Source: an uncultured Christensenella sp.
Lineage (GTDB): Bacteria > Bacillota > Clostridia > Christensenellales > UBA1242
Direction of reading: 5' to 3'
Assembly (NCBI GenBank): GCA_949293915.1
Contig: CASFFJ010000123.1
Location: forward strand, 1-11,147
Length of the DNA: 11,147 bases
Shown here piece by piece: positions 1 through 7,118 of the stretch. The notes beneath the pieces are model-generated. The model searched no databases. It saw only the letters and a list, made by a program, of their open reading frames with translations, and was not told the DNA's origin. Position 1 is the stretch's first letter. Each line of letters opens with the position of its first letter. The translations under genes and the position numbers were made by a program.

Positions 1-174
1 ACCTGAAGGAATAGTAATCACCTTGGCATTCTCTATAGGCAAAGGATTGTCAGATTTTTCAGTAACTATATATAACTGACATAATTTCCCCAACTCTTTG
101 GAAAGTAGCTGCATGTATGCGCCTATACCTCCCGATGAACGGTCAATACTTGGTATAAAATGGAGTATTTTCAT
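1..174 (-). CDS. Glycosyltransferase family 4 (GT-B), N-terminal part only
   Basis: The first 58 codons of a protein that continues past the left edge. It starts with ATG at 174-172 and reads MKILHFIPSIDRSSGGIGAY, followed by MQLLSKELGKL. A beta strand, then a Ser/Gly-rich loop with the GG(I/V)G motif, then an amphipathic helix, is the usual opening of GT-B enzymes of family GT4, where the loop lies near the acceptor and nucleotide-sugar site. The donor and acceptor sugars cannot be told from this part. It lies 49 bases downstream of the GT2 gene, which fits one transcription unit of cytoplasmic transferases that build the repeat unit. The fold class is fairly secure; the specificity is unknown. 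Confidence 0.8.
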   Translation of the reverse strand, partial: MKILHFIPSIDRSSGGIGAYMQLLSKELGKLCQLYIVTEKSDNPLPIENAKVITIPSG

Positions 175-223
175 AATGACATTCTAAGATGTGTTTTAAC
201 ATTATCACAATATTTATTATTAT

Positions 224-1012
224 CTAACAGAATGGATTATCTAATTTCCTTTTAAATAACAACCTTTTTAAATATAAATTCAAGTTATAAAGTCTGAACA
301 TCACTTTGGCTACGAATATAATAAATATAGACTTTTGAGGTAATTCATTCAACATCCTCTGATTTTCTATATTCTGAGTTATACGGTCAGATGATAATTG
401 TCCTTCTTGAATAGTATATCCGGCACAGCATTTATTGAAATATTTATATTTTATATTTCCTAAAGAAAGGAGAGCCCAAAATTTAGAATCAGCTACCAAT
501 TTGTAACTTTCATCAAAACCATTTAATCTAAAATACCATTCGCTTTTGATAATTGTAGCTTGTTGTGTCAACATGACAACACCTGCTCTTAACAATGGTA
601 CAAAATCTTTAAATCTACCTGAACAACTCTGTTCCGTAATGACTTTCCCTTTTTCATCAAAATATTTTGTTTTACCATAGACCAAATCATATTTATCTTG
701 TAAAATTGTATCAATAAGTACTCTGTATTCCGGTAGCCAAAAGTCATCATCATTTATAAAAGTAATATACTTATAATCAGTAGCATAATTTTGAAAACCA
801 TGATTTATTGCCGCATATATTCCTTTTTTCCCTTCCAGTTCAGGAATACAAGTTATATTATACATATTCGAGATAGATTCACATTTATTTTGGGGAGCGA
901 TAACTATATGCTTTACATCATCTTTTCCTATTGATGCCACAGATTCAATTGTCCTTTTTAGTGTGTCTCTATCACCAAGCGTTGCAGTAATAACTAAAAT
1001 CTTATTATTCAT
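224..1012 (-). CDS. Glycosyltransferase family 2 (GT-A)
   Basis: A 262-aa inverting GT-A glycosyltransferase, expected to add one sugar to the lipid-linked repeat unit at the cytoplasmic face. The N-terminus (ILVITATLGDRDTLKRTIES) is the nucleotide-binding strand and helix of family 2. Residues 64-72 (GIYAAINHG) match the usual GIYDAMNKG-type segment. The DXD metal/nucleotide motif is INDDDFW, with Asp88-Asp90. GFDESYKLVADSKFW, around residue 165, is the acceptor-side region that carries the likely catalytic acid residues. The C-terminal 40 residues are hydrophobic and basic (IFIIFVAKVMFRLYNLNLYL), suggesting membrane association. The start codon is 3 bases after the stop of the polymerase gene, which indicates translational coupling. 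The donor sugar cannot be predicted. Confidence 0.9.
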   Translation of the reverse strand: MNNKILVITATLGDRDTLKRTIESVASIGKDDVKHIVIAPQNKCESISNMYNITCIPELEGKKGIYAAINHGFQNYATDYKYITFINDDDFWLPEYRVLIDTILQDKYDLVYGKTKYFDEKGKVITEQSCSGRFKDFVPLLRAGVVMLTQQATIIKSEWYFRLNGFDESYKLVADSKFWALLSLGNIKYKYFNKCCAGYTIQEGQLSSDRITQNIENQRMLNELPQKSIFIIFVAKVMFRLYNLNLYLKRLLFKRKLDNPFC

Positions 1013-1015
1013 TAC

Positions 1016-2263
1016 TTATTGTTTTTGTAGTTTTTTTTCTTTTTGTTTTTTCAGTTGGTATCGCATAAACTTATATGAATAGAAACAACATATAAAGTAA
1101 ATAGGGAAACTTGCTCTGAAATGATTTAATGGAGAAAAAAGTCCATTCCATATTAACTGAAATATACAGTATAAAACCAAATATAAATATGGATTATTTT
1201 TATTTAGAGAAATCGCACCTTTTTTTATAAAAAAGTATATTATCATAAATATTACAATCATTGCAAATATTCCATTATTGACTCCTGTTTGTAAAACAAC
1301 AGAATGCGCAGGTATTATATTTACTTCCCCCCAAGATGGATCTAATTTTTCGTCTTGAAACTGCATCTGTATAATATGGTATTTCAAGTTAGGATCCTCA
1401 GCCCATGCTCCCCATCCAATGATAGGAGAATCTGCTATAGCTGCAATTGAAGCCGGACTTTCCGTTCTTCCTGACAATAAAACATATAAAGGGTTATACG
1501 GATTCCTTGCATTTCTAATCTGAAAACTTGAGTTTCCTCCTATTATATCACCGGACAAAACAGCATTCACATATACAACAAATAACCCATAACAAACTAT
1601 GGAACCTATTATCGACCATTTTATTAAAACTTTCTTCTCTATTTTCTTATTATTAATGAAAAAGAAAGCTGTCGCTCCTGTAAGAAATATCATAAGTCCT
1701 GTACTTCTTGCTCCTAAAACAATACAAAAAATACCGGCTATAATAAACAGTATAAAGTCGTATGAACGTTTTCTTATCAATGTCAATATTACTAATGCTT
1801 CACCAATTAAAGGAGCAATCTTGAATTTAAAAAAAGAAAAACTTTCACCACTCATAACATCTGCAGCTGTAACAGCATCTTCATTATCAATAGCCAAGAA
1901 GTTTACAATACAGGTAAATAGGAATAGCCATAGGATATTATTTTTCTCTTTAATAATGATAGACCATAAGATTGGAATCTTGATAAACGAGAAAACAGTA
2001 ACCGCCAATCCTTTCAGCATATTGTTAATCTCATTATTTACCAATATTTCAGTAAAGAACTGAATAAAGAATAGGGTTATATACAATTTTGTTATATATT
2101 GGAATGCTCTTTCGCTACATATTGTTTTATAGACCTTACCTCTTATCAACTGTATAATGAAGAGAATAAAGATAAGTAAATCTGTAAGAGTAAGGGTCCC
2201 TATTATTTGTAGATTAATAATATTACCTATAGCATATACAAAAAAGAAAATAATGTATTTCAT
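1016..2263 (-). CDS. wzy: Wzy-type polysaccharide repeat-unit polymerase
   Basis: A 415-aa integral membrane protein with about 10-12 hydrophobic segments, beginning at the N-terminus (MKYIIFFFVYAIGNIINLQI). Between the later helices lies a large hydrophilic loop, roughly residues 240-315, containing SGRTESPASIAAIADSPIIG and an Ala-His-Ser motif before a further helix. That arrangement is typical of the O-antigen ligase/polymerase (Wzy/WaaL) superfamily, which joins undecaprenol-linked repeat units on the periplasmic side. A Wzx flippase and several transferases nearby favour polymerase over ligase. Sequence conservation in this family is poor, so the call rests on topology, length and context. 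A 154-aa open frame on the opposite strand here is a shadow. The gene sits 62 bases after the acetyltransferase gene. Confidence 0.85.
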   Translation of the reverse strand: MKYIIFFFVYAIGNIINLQIIGTLTLTDLLIFILFIIQLIRGKVYKTICSERAFQYITKLYITLFFIQFFTEILVNNEINNMLKGLAVTVFSFIKIPILWSIIIKEKNNILWLFLFTCIVNFLAIDNEDAVTAADVMSGESFSFFKFKIAPLIGEALVILTLIRKRSYDFILFIIAGIFCIVLGARSTGLMIFLTGATAFFFINNKKIEKKVLIKWSIIGSIVCYGLFVVYVNAVLSGDIIGGNSSFQIRNARNPYNPLYVLLSGRTESPASIAAIADSPIIGWGAWAEDPNLKYHIIQMQFQDEKLDPSWGEVNIIPAHSVVLQTGVNNGIFAMIVIFMIIYFFIKKGAISLNKNNPYLYLVLYCIFQLIWNGLFSPLNHFRASFPIYFICCFYSYKFMRYQLKKQKEKKLQKQ

Positions 2264-2325
2264 TGCTTAAACTTTATAAATGATTATTTGTTTTTATAGA
2301 ACTTTTTAATGATATAACTGTCCTA

Positions 2326-3012
2326 TTAATACTCATTTACATTAAAACAACCTTCATAATATCCTTTTATAGCATCAAGATCCGTCATCAACTTCCAATT
2401 GTCCTTAATCCACTCAATATCATTATCCCACCATCTTGTTTTTAAAAGGAATTGTATGGTTTCTTCATCATAACGATAATCAATAATTCTTGCCGGTACA
2501 CCACCGACTATAGAATAGGATGGAACATCCTTTGTAACTACAGCACCAGCTAATACTACAGCTCCATCCCCAACTCTTACACCTTCAATAAGTTTTACAT
2601 CATGACCTATCCAACAGTCCGAGCCTACAATTACATAGCTATTTTCTTCTGCATATTTAAATTCATCATAAAGTTGTTCATTGGCAAATGTGTATCCGTT
2701 TTGTTTCATTAAAGAGAAAAACATGGGACAGGTGGTTACAAATGGCTCTTTATAAGGATGACGTCCTACTATAACATAACATTTTCCAGCTATAGAAGTA
2801 AAGCGTCCTATTTTACCAGATAAGAATCCATCAGATGCTATATATGAACCATATCCCATATACCCTTTGAAATGTGTATTGCCACATATCTTATTGGCAC
2901 CTTCAAATGAAGAAGATATATCTATATTTGCTCTTATACCGAATTGTAATTTTTTATGCCATTTAAGTTTCAAAAAAAAGTATTTACATATTTTTTTTAT
3001 AATCCTATACAT
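2326..3012 (-). CDS. CatB-type hexapeptide-repeat O-acetyltransferase
   Basis: A 228-aa left-handed beta-helix acyltransferase of the xenobiotic/CatB-like group, expected to move acetyl from acetyl-CoA to a sugar hydroxyl in the cytoplasm. Hexapeptide turns appear from about residue 25 (FGIRANIDISSSF) to residue 75. The segment at 81-101 (IVGRHPYKEPFVTTCPMFFS) matches the conserved His-Pro...Thr-Pro-x-Phe region, with His85 the likely catalytic base. A second helix block runs from about 127 to 178 and ends in VPSYSIVGGVPARII, the usual acetyl-CoA-binding turn. A C-terminal alpha-helical extension with Trp-Trp is normal for the group. It lies 9 bases downstream of the SGNH hydrolase gene. The pair suggests opposing or cooperating acyl modification of the polysaccharide, which is an inference. 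The substrate sugar is unknown. Confidence 0.9.
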   Translation of the reverse strand: MYRIIKKICKYFFLKLKWHKKLQFGIRANIDISSSFEGANKICGNTHFKGYMGYGSYIASDGFLSGKIGRFTSIAGKCYVIVGRHPYKEPFVTTCPMFFSLMKQNGYTFANEQLYDEFKYAEENSYVIVGSDCWIGHDVKLIEGVRVGDGAVVLAGAVVTKDVPSYSIVGGVPARIIDYRYDEETIQFLLKTRWWDNDIEWIKDNWKLMTDLDAIKGYYEGCFNVNEY

Positions 3013-3021
3013 ACAATAATC

Positions 3022-3746
3022 TTAGTAAATTAAATTTCTTATATTATTATACCACCTATTATATGCAGTATCTTTTAAATGTATCCCATCGACTGTAAGT
3101 TCTATAGGCATTTCATTGTTGTATACATATATACTGAACAAATCAATGAACTTACATTTTTTATACTGAGATATACTTTTTATTATTTTATTAGCTTGAT
3201 TAATTTTATCGTTTTCCCCATAATCCGAAATTCTTGAGCTGCTTACAGGCAGAATACTTTGCAAATATATTTCGGCATTCGGAGCAGCTTTTATAATAGA
3301 ATCTACCAAGAGATTATATTTAATGGTAAAATCATTCAAATCCATTTTTCTTAAGCCATTAATACCAGCCATCAGGAAAACTTTATCAGGATTTACGGCT
3401 TTTACTGTTTCTATCCTTCTTATCATACCGGCAATATTGTCTCCCGGATATCCTAGATTTACTATTTTCTTGTCTGGAAACGCCTTATTAAAACTGCCAT
3501 AATAAGTGATTGAATTTCCGAAGAAAACGATATCAGCCTTGTAATTAAGTTTCAGCATAGTATTTTCCCATCCTTTTACAGCCCAATAATCAGGTGCTTG
3601 GGGTTTATCAACAATACCAAACTTTACTTTTATGCTATGTGCATATCCACTTGTTTTCACAACATATCCCAAAGCTATTAATGTTATTATATTTGTTACA
3701 AGGAGTATCTTACCCCCCCCGTATAAATGTTTTTTAACACATTCAT
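3022..3746 (-). CDS. Membrane-anchored SGNH/GDSL hydrolase, out of frame at a G8 tract (probable phase-off allele)
   Basis: A continuous frame from 3672 (a TTG codon) to 3022 encodes all SGNH blocks. Numbered from that codon, these are FFGNSITYYG with the Ser54 nucleophile, NLGYPGDN (block II Gly), MAGINGLR (block III Gly/Asn) and VDGIHL with Asp195 and His198. This resembles the PAF-acetylhydrolase-like esterases that act on acyl groups. The better start is ATG at 3746-3744, which overlaps the flippase stop as TAATG. It gives MNVLKNIYTGG and then loses frame at the G8 run, ending at TAA 3698-3696. With G9 (or G6) the protein is 241 aa and reads on through KILLVTNIITLIALGYVV, a single membrane anchor that would place the esterase in the periplasm. 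The TTG codon lies inside that anchor, so it is probably not the true start. It could equally be a genuine pseudogene or a sequencing error. Confidence 0.8.
3713..3720 (-). repeat. G8 homopolymer tract inside the SGNH hydrolase coding region
   Basis: The plus strand has eight C residues here, so the coding strand has eight G residues, in a surrounding sequence that is very AT-rich. It sits at codons 9-12 of the SGNH hydrolase gene. G8 leads to termination after 16 codons, and G7 terminates straight after the tract. G9 or G6 joins the ATG at 3746 to the long downstream frame. Tracts of this kind are the classical substrate of slipped-strand mispairing. The sequence also forms a G-GGG-GGG slippery run, at which a -1 ribosomal slip or transcriptional slippage could yield some full-length product. 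Confidence 0.85.
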
Positions 3747-5098
3747 TATCTTATCCATATTCCGGTAGCCTTTTTATTTAATATCATATTTATCTGTTTT
3801 GTAAAAAACAAGCAGTAAATAAAATTGATAATAGTCATCGAACAAATTACTCCATATACACCTATAAATCTACCAAGAAATAAAGACAAAGGTATATGCA
3901 GAACTAAACCTATAAGAGTGACATATAACTGAAGTCTGATTGTTCCTATACCATTTATTAAATTTACCTGTAATGAATCCCAGTTGCTTATCATCATATA
4001 TATGGCAACTGATAGTGTCATTAGGAAAGGTATGTCTGCTTTTTCACCTATCCATATTTTATATACAATAGGGGATAGAAGAATCATTATAGCCATAACT
4101 ATAACAGATAAGAAATAGACTTTTGTCATTTTCCTGTAAACGGATTTCATCCAGTTAAAGTCTTGTTTTGTATATGCATCTGTAAATGCCGGCCACAATG
4201 GAGATAGGATTATTGTATAAACCATCATTGCTATGCCTATGTATTTATAGGCTATATTGTAAGCCGTAACATCTTCCGGTCCTGAAATATTGCTGATTAA
4301 AATATTTGTGGTCTGAAAAAGTATTACACACTGAAGCTGAATAATAAAGAAACTTGCTCCTAAATTGAATAAATCTCTGATATACTTTTTATTTATAGCT
4401 TTAATACTTGGAGAAACCTTATTGAATTGCTTATGAAAAAGAAAAAAGGATGCAATTAATACTACAACTACCGGAGCCGCAGATAATGCAAAAGCCAAAG
4501 CCATTAATGATGGTGAGCAGGTTTTCGTAAGAACTAAAATAATTAATAATGACAAGACATTACCTATAACAGGAAATGATGAAGACAGAGCTACTTTCTG
4601 ATAGGCTGCAATAACAGTAGTTAATACATTGACTATCATCTGCAAGCAGAAGCATATCGTCAATACATATAACGCTTTGATTATATCATAATTATAGATG
4701 GCATTTACATTTAAAAATCCCGCCCAGTTTATATGTGGAATTATAGCTATCAACAAAATACATAACGGGACAAAAATCAATACCATCATAAAATAAGTAG
4801 TACTGACCAAGGATTTTCCACGTTCCCAATCGTTTAAGGCAATAGCTTCTGCTAATTTGTTTTTCAGTCCAAGTGTGAAACCAATATCAAAGAAGCCAAG
4901 CCATACCATTACAGAAGATATAGTAAGCCATATCCCATATATCTCCGATGAAACATATCCTAATGTCAATGGAACTAATAATAATGATACAATTATACTA
5001 ACCCCCTTAACCAGAAATGAGCCTATAATATTTTTTTTTACCGAGACTGTACGTGAATCTCCTTTACTTATCAATTGTTTTATGTCATAGAATCTCAT
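3746..5098 (-). CDS. wzx: Wzx-type polysaccharide repeat-unit flippase (MATE/MOP superfamily)
   Basis: A protein of about 450 aa with 12-14 predicted membrane helices, beginning after a short polar lead with KKNIIGSFLVKGVSIIVSLL. It continues with LGYVSSEIYGIWLTISSVM, the first-helix and loop signature of polysaccharide exporters (MOP superfamily). Its role is to flip undecaprenyl-diphosphate-linked repeat units across the inner membrane for Wzy. The frame stays open to an ATG at 5149, but I prefer the ATG at 5098 (MRFYDIKQLISKG). It begins a typical polar N-terminus, and the extra 17 residues overlap a promoter-like sequence. The stop codon overlaps the ATG of the SGNH hydrolase gene (TAATG), implying translational coupling. 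Function is well supported; the exact start less so. Confidence 0.9.
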   Translation of the reverse strand: MRFYDIKQLISKGDSRTVSVKKNIIGSFLVKGVSIIVSLLLVPLTLGYVSSEIYGIWLTISSVMVWLGFFDIGFTLGLKNKLAEAIALNDWERGKSLVSTTYFMMVLIFVPLCILLIAIIPHINWAGFLNVNAIYNYDIIKALYVLTICFCLQMIVNVLTTVIAAYQKVALSSSFPVIGNVLSLLIILVLTKTCSPSLMALAFALSAAPVVVVLIASFFLFHKQFNKVSPSIKAINKKYIRDLFNLGASFFIIQLQCVILFQTTNILISNISGPEDVTAYNIAYKYIGIAMMVYTIILSPLWPAFTDAYTKQDFNWMKSVYRKMTKVYFLSVIVMAIMILLSPIVYKIWIGEKADIPFLMTLSVAIYMMISNWDSLQVNLINGIGTIRLQLYVTLIGLVLHIPLSLFLGRFIGVYGVICSMTIINFIYCLFFTKQINMILNKKATGIWIR

Positions 5099-5119
5099 TA
5101 TAATATTTATATATTTTTG

Positions 5120-5150
5120 TAAATATATTAGAGTAGTATATGCTTCCAAT
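5120..5150 (-). promoter_or_regulatory. Possible Bacteroides-type promoter for the wzx operon
   Basis: On the minus strand, ATTG at 5150-5147 is separated by 19 bases from TATATTTA at 5127-5120. The Bacteroides primary sigma factor consensus is TTTG-N19-21-TAnnTTTG, so each element has one mismatch and the spacing is right. Transcription would start near 5113, just upstream of the ATG at 5098 and downstream of the alternative ATG at 5149. In sequence this AT-rich, near matches arise easily by chance. Confidence 0.35.
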
Positions 5151-5177
5151 TGTAGTTTATAATTTTATAGTAACCAC

Positions 5178-5211
5178 TTTTAGACGGGCGTCAACAGACA
5201 CCTGTCTAAAA
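5178..5211. repeat. Imperfect 34-base inverted repeat (hairpin) between licD and wzx
   Basis: The arms TTTTAGACGGG and CCTGTCTAAAA pair over 11 positions, with one G-T pair. A C/A mismatch follows, then GTC-AACA-GAC closes the loop, so the whole 34 bases fold symmetrically around 5193-5196. In the direction of the genes, the T run comes before the stem and not after it, so this is not a normal intrinsic terminator. The GC-rich centre stands out in very AT-rich sequence. It could be a 5'-leader structure upstream of wzx, a protein-binding site, or the remnant of a mobile-element end. I cannot choose between these. Confidence 0.6.
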
Positions 5212-5266
5212 AAAGACCTCACAAATTTAACGATTATTATTTGCATATTATCATGGAAAGAAGGTT

Positions 5267-5283
5267 TTCGTAATGTTTACGAA
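5267..5283. repeat. Perfect 7-bp palindrome with 3-base spacer just downstream of licD
   Basis: TTCGTAA-TGT-TTACGAA starts 9 bases beyond the licD stop codon. On the minus strand the stem is followed by AACCTTCTTTCC, only a weak pyrimidine stretch. It may be a poor intrinsic terminator for licD, or a binding site for a dimeric regulator. Confidence 0.4.
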
Positions 5284-5292
5284 TTAAGTCTA

Positions 5293-6210
5293 TTATAACA
5301 AATTCCTTATATTGCAAAGTTCCTGTTTTATTAAATCCATATCTATATTATTATTCTTAGCCCAATCACCTAATGGTAATCTTCCTGAAGAAGTACCATG
5401 ATGCAAAATACCAGAATGAGGAAATTCCATATACGACCTACTATATATTTCAGACAAATAAATATCGCAGTTTTGAGGTGCATTGAACTCAACACCTTCA
5501 AATATTATTTTTTTTAAAGGGAAAACAAATTTTTCTTGAACTATAGGGCTATCCATAACATCAGGACCAGATGTTACAATTTTTTTGCTTCCATGTTGAA
5601 AAGCATTAAACCATTTATCGATTTTTTTTGAAATTATATCTAAATGAGTCTCTTTTTTATACAATCTCCTAACAGCATTTTTATACTTCTTTTTTATTGT
5701 AATTATCTTTAGTTTTGCATCATCATAATTTAAATCAGATAAATAAATGTCTGCTGGGAATATGTCAAGCCAAACCCCTGTCTTTTGATGTTTATATCCG
5801 ACTCCTATCCAAGTTCCATTAATGTTAACGTCAATATTGTATAATGTTTTTAATTCATCTTTCATTGAATAGAATCTATTATAGTCTTCTCGTGGCATTG
5901 TTATGTCCATATCATCATCCCAGGGAATAAATCCTTTATGTCTAACAGCACCTAATAAAGTTCCATAATCTAACCAATATGTTAAATTATTTTTTTTACA
6001 TATTCTATCAATTATATTCAGAAGCTCAACATCACAAAGTTGTAATTTTCTTAAACCTTCATCTTTAGTTGGAGGTAAACTTGTTATGTCAACATAATTA
6101 TTAAGAAAGTAGTAAAGACAATTTATTTCTTCTTCAATACTCCTAAGATTGTATCCAAAACATAATGAAAAAATTTTGTTGGATACTTTTTTAAATAAAG
6201 ATTTTTTCAT
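5293..6210 (-). CDS. licD: LicD-family phosphotransferase (phosphorylcholine transferase to glycan)
   Basis: A 305-aa member of the LicD family, which transfers phosphorylcholine (or a related phospho-alcohol) from its CDP form to a sugar hydroxyl in the cytoplasm. The family core is at residues 78-105: YWLDYGTLLGAVRHKGFIPW, then the acidic metal-binding cluster DDDMD at 98-102, as in nucleotidyltransferase-fold enzymes. An upstream helix (LQLCDVELLNIIDRICKKNN) is also typical. The conserved WLDIFPADIY segment lies near residue 150. The N-terminal 40 residues are basic and do not form a clear membrane span. The nearby choline kinase, permease and cytidylyltransferase genes argue for phosphorylcholine as the substrate. 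Family members also act in other phospho-sugar transfers, so the exact group is an inference. The gene is separated from the other lic genes by 216 bases and may have its own promoter. Confidence 0.9.
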   Translation of the reverse strand: MKKSLFKKVSNKIFSLCFGYNLRSIEEEINCLYYFLNNYVDITSLPPTKDEGLRKLQLCDVELLNIIDRICKKNNLTYWLDYGTLLGAVRHKGFIPWDDDMDITMPREDYNRFYSMKDELKTLYNIDVNINGTWIGVGYKHQKTGVWLDIFPADIYLSDLNYDDAKLKIITIKKKYKNAVRRLYKKETHLDIISKKIDKWFNAFQHGSKKIVTSGPDVMDSPIVQEKFVFPLKKIIFEGVEFNAPQNCDIYLSEIYSRSYMEFPHSGILHHGTSSGRLPLGDWAKNNNIDMDLIKQELCNIRNLL

Positions 6211-6426
6211 TTTTTCTTATTAGTAATTTAATATTTCTTTTTTTTGAAAACATATTATTAGCAAAACATAGGCTTTAAGTATGTATCCCATTCAATACTG
6301 GATACTATCTATAAGGTGTCAAATGGATAGAGCTCTTCTAAAAAAAAATACCACAAATAAACCATGTTATGCTGCTATGATAATCTATTGAAAGCTTTTG
6401 TAAATGCGATAATTTTTTATACTATA
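6211..6426. other. 216-base AT-rich intergenic region upstream of licD
   Basis: No open frame is supported here. On the minus strand, ATTG at 6297-6294 followed after a spacer of about 22 bases by TATGTTTTG (6270-6262) loosely resembles a Bacteroides promoter about 50 bases before the licD ATG; the match is weak. A short inverted repeat, GTATCC at 6283-6288 with GGATAC at 6300-6305, may be chance. A nine-A run lies at 6340-6348. I see no intrinsic terminator for the upstream licC gene. Confidence 0.4.
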
Positions 6427-7113
6427 TTAGTGTTGGCTTTTATCTGTTACCCTTTCTACTTCTATAAGTTCCTTCTCTGTATCTATTTCAAAAATATAAT
6501 TGAATCTTGTTACATTAATGTCTAGGCTCTTATGTATATCGATAACAGCATTATCCCAAAAAAAATTAGTATAATCAGTTTTATTAATCAATTCTTGAAT
6601 TCTGCTTTTAATAAGTGTTGAATTCTGTTTGTTCCAGAAACTTATACCAGACATTATGAGTCCTGTGCCATTTCCAATAACAATATCTTGGAGTTTACCA
6701 TTATCATATATTTTTAATCCCCATTCGTTTATATAGTTTTGTTTATAAACAGCAAAGTATGTAGATTGATTAATATCCTGTGAAAAACAGTTTTTATGCA
6801 TATAAATGTCTCCCTCGATAACCCAAGTATCTTGGAATATATCAAGAGCCTTAACCATAGAATATATATTGTTACATGTGTCGTATTTCTCATTAAAAAT
6901 GATATTGACATTATATTTCTCCTTAAGATACTCCAAACGTTCTGCTTTATAGCCAGAGACTAAGGTTATATCTTTAATGTTCGCTTCATGTAAAAACTGG
7001 ATTTGTCTTTCAACCATAGGAACTCCATTTACCTTTACCATACATTTGGGAATGTCATTTGTGAGGGGACGCAATCTGGTTCCCATTCCTGCTGCTAATA
7101 TTATTGCATTCAT
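6427..7113 (-). CDS. licC: LicC-like CTP:phosphocholine cytidylyltransferase
   Basis: A 228-aa nucleotidyltransferase with the complete sugar-nucleotidyltransferase signature at its N-terminus: IILAAGMGTRLRPLT, then IPKCMVKVNGVPMVERQIQF. VSGYKAERLEYLKEKY and NEKYDTCNNIYSMVKAL match conserved segments of pneumococcal LicC. VIEGDIY near residue 100 supplies the first metal-binding Asp. The expected reaction is phosphocholine plus CTP to CDP-choline plus diphosphate, feeding LicD in the cytoplasm. It lies 5 bases after the licB-like permease gene. Related enzymes activate sugar 1-phosphates or other phospho-alcohols, but size, motifs and neighbours favour LicC. Confidence 0.87.
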   Translation of the reverse strand: MNAIILAAGMGTRLRPLTNDIPKCMVKVNGVPMVERQIQFLHEANIKDITLVSGYKAERLEYLKEKYNVNIIFNEKYDTCNNIYSMVKALDIFQDTWVIEGDIYMHKNCFSQDINQSTYFAVYKQNYINEWGLKIYDNGKLQDIVIGNGTGLIMSGISFWNKQNSTLIKSRIQELINKTDYTNFFWDNAVIDIHKSLDINVTRFNYIFEIDTEKELIEVERVTDKSQH

Positions 7114-7118
7114 TATTC

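Noticed and set aside
1599..2063. A 154-codon open frame on the plus strand
   Set aside because: It lies wholly opposite the wzy gene, has no recognisable features, and its hydrophobic and basic composition is what the reverse of a membrane-protein gene gives.
3670..3672. TTG as the start of the SGNH hydrolase
   Set aside because: It falls inside a hydrophobic stretch that makes a sensible membrane anchor when read from the ATG at 3746 with G9. The TAATG overlap is a much better start.
5099..5149. Upstream ATG at 5149 as the wzx start
   Set aside because: The 17 extra residues are not typical of flippase N-termini, and they overlap a promoter-like sequence. The ATG at 5098 gives a normal N-terminus. 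Not excluded.
5178..5220. Hairpin plus A/T run as an intrinsic terminator
   Set aside because: For minus-strand transcripts the T run precedes the stem and AAAAGTGG follows it. On the plus strand A residues follow, and no plus-strand gene ends here.
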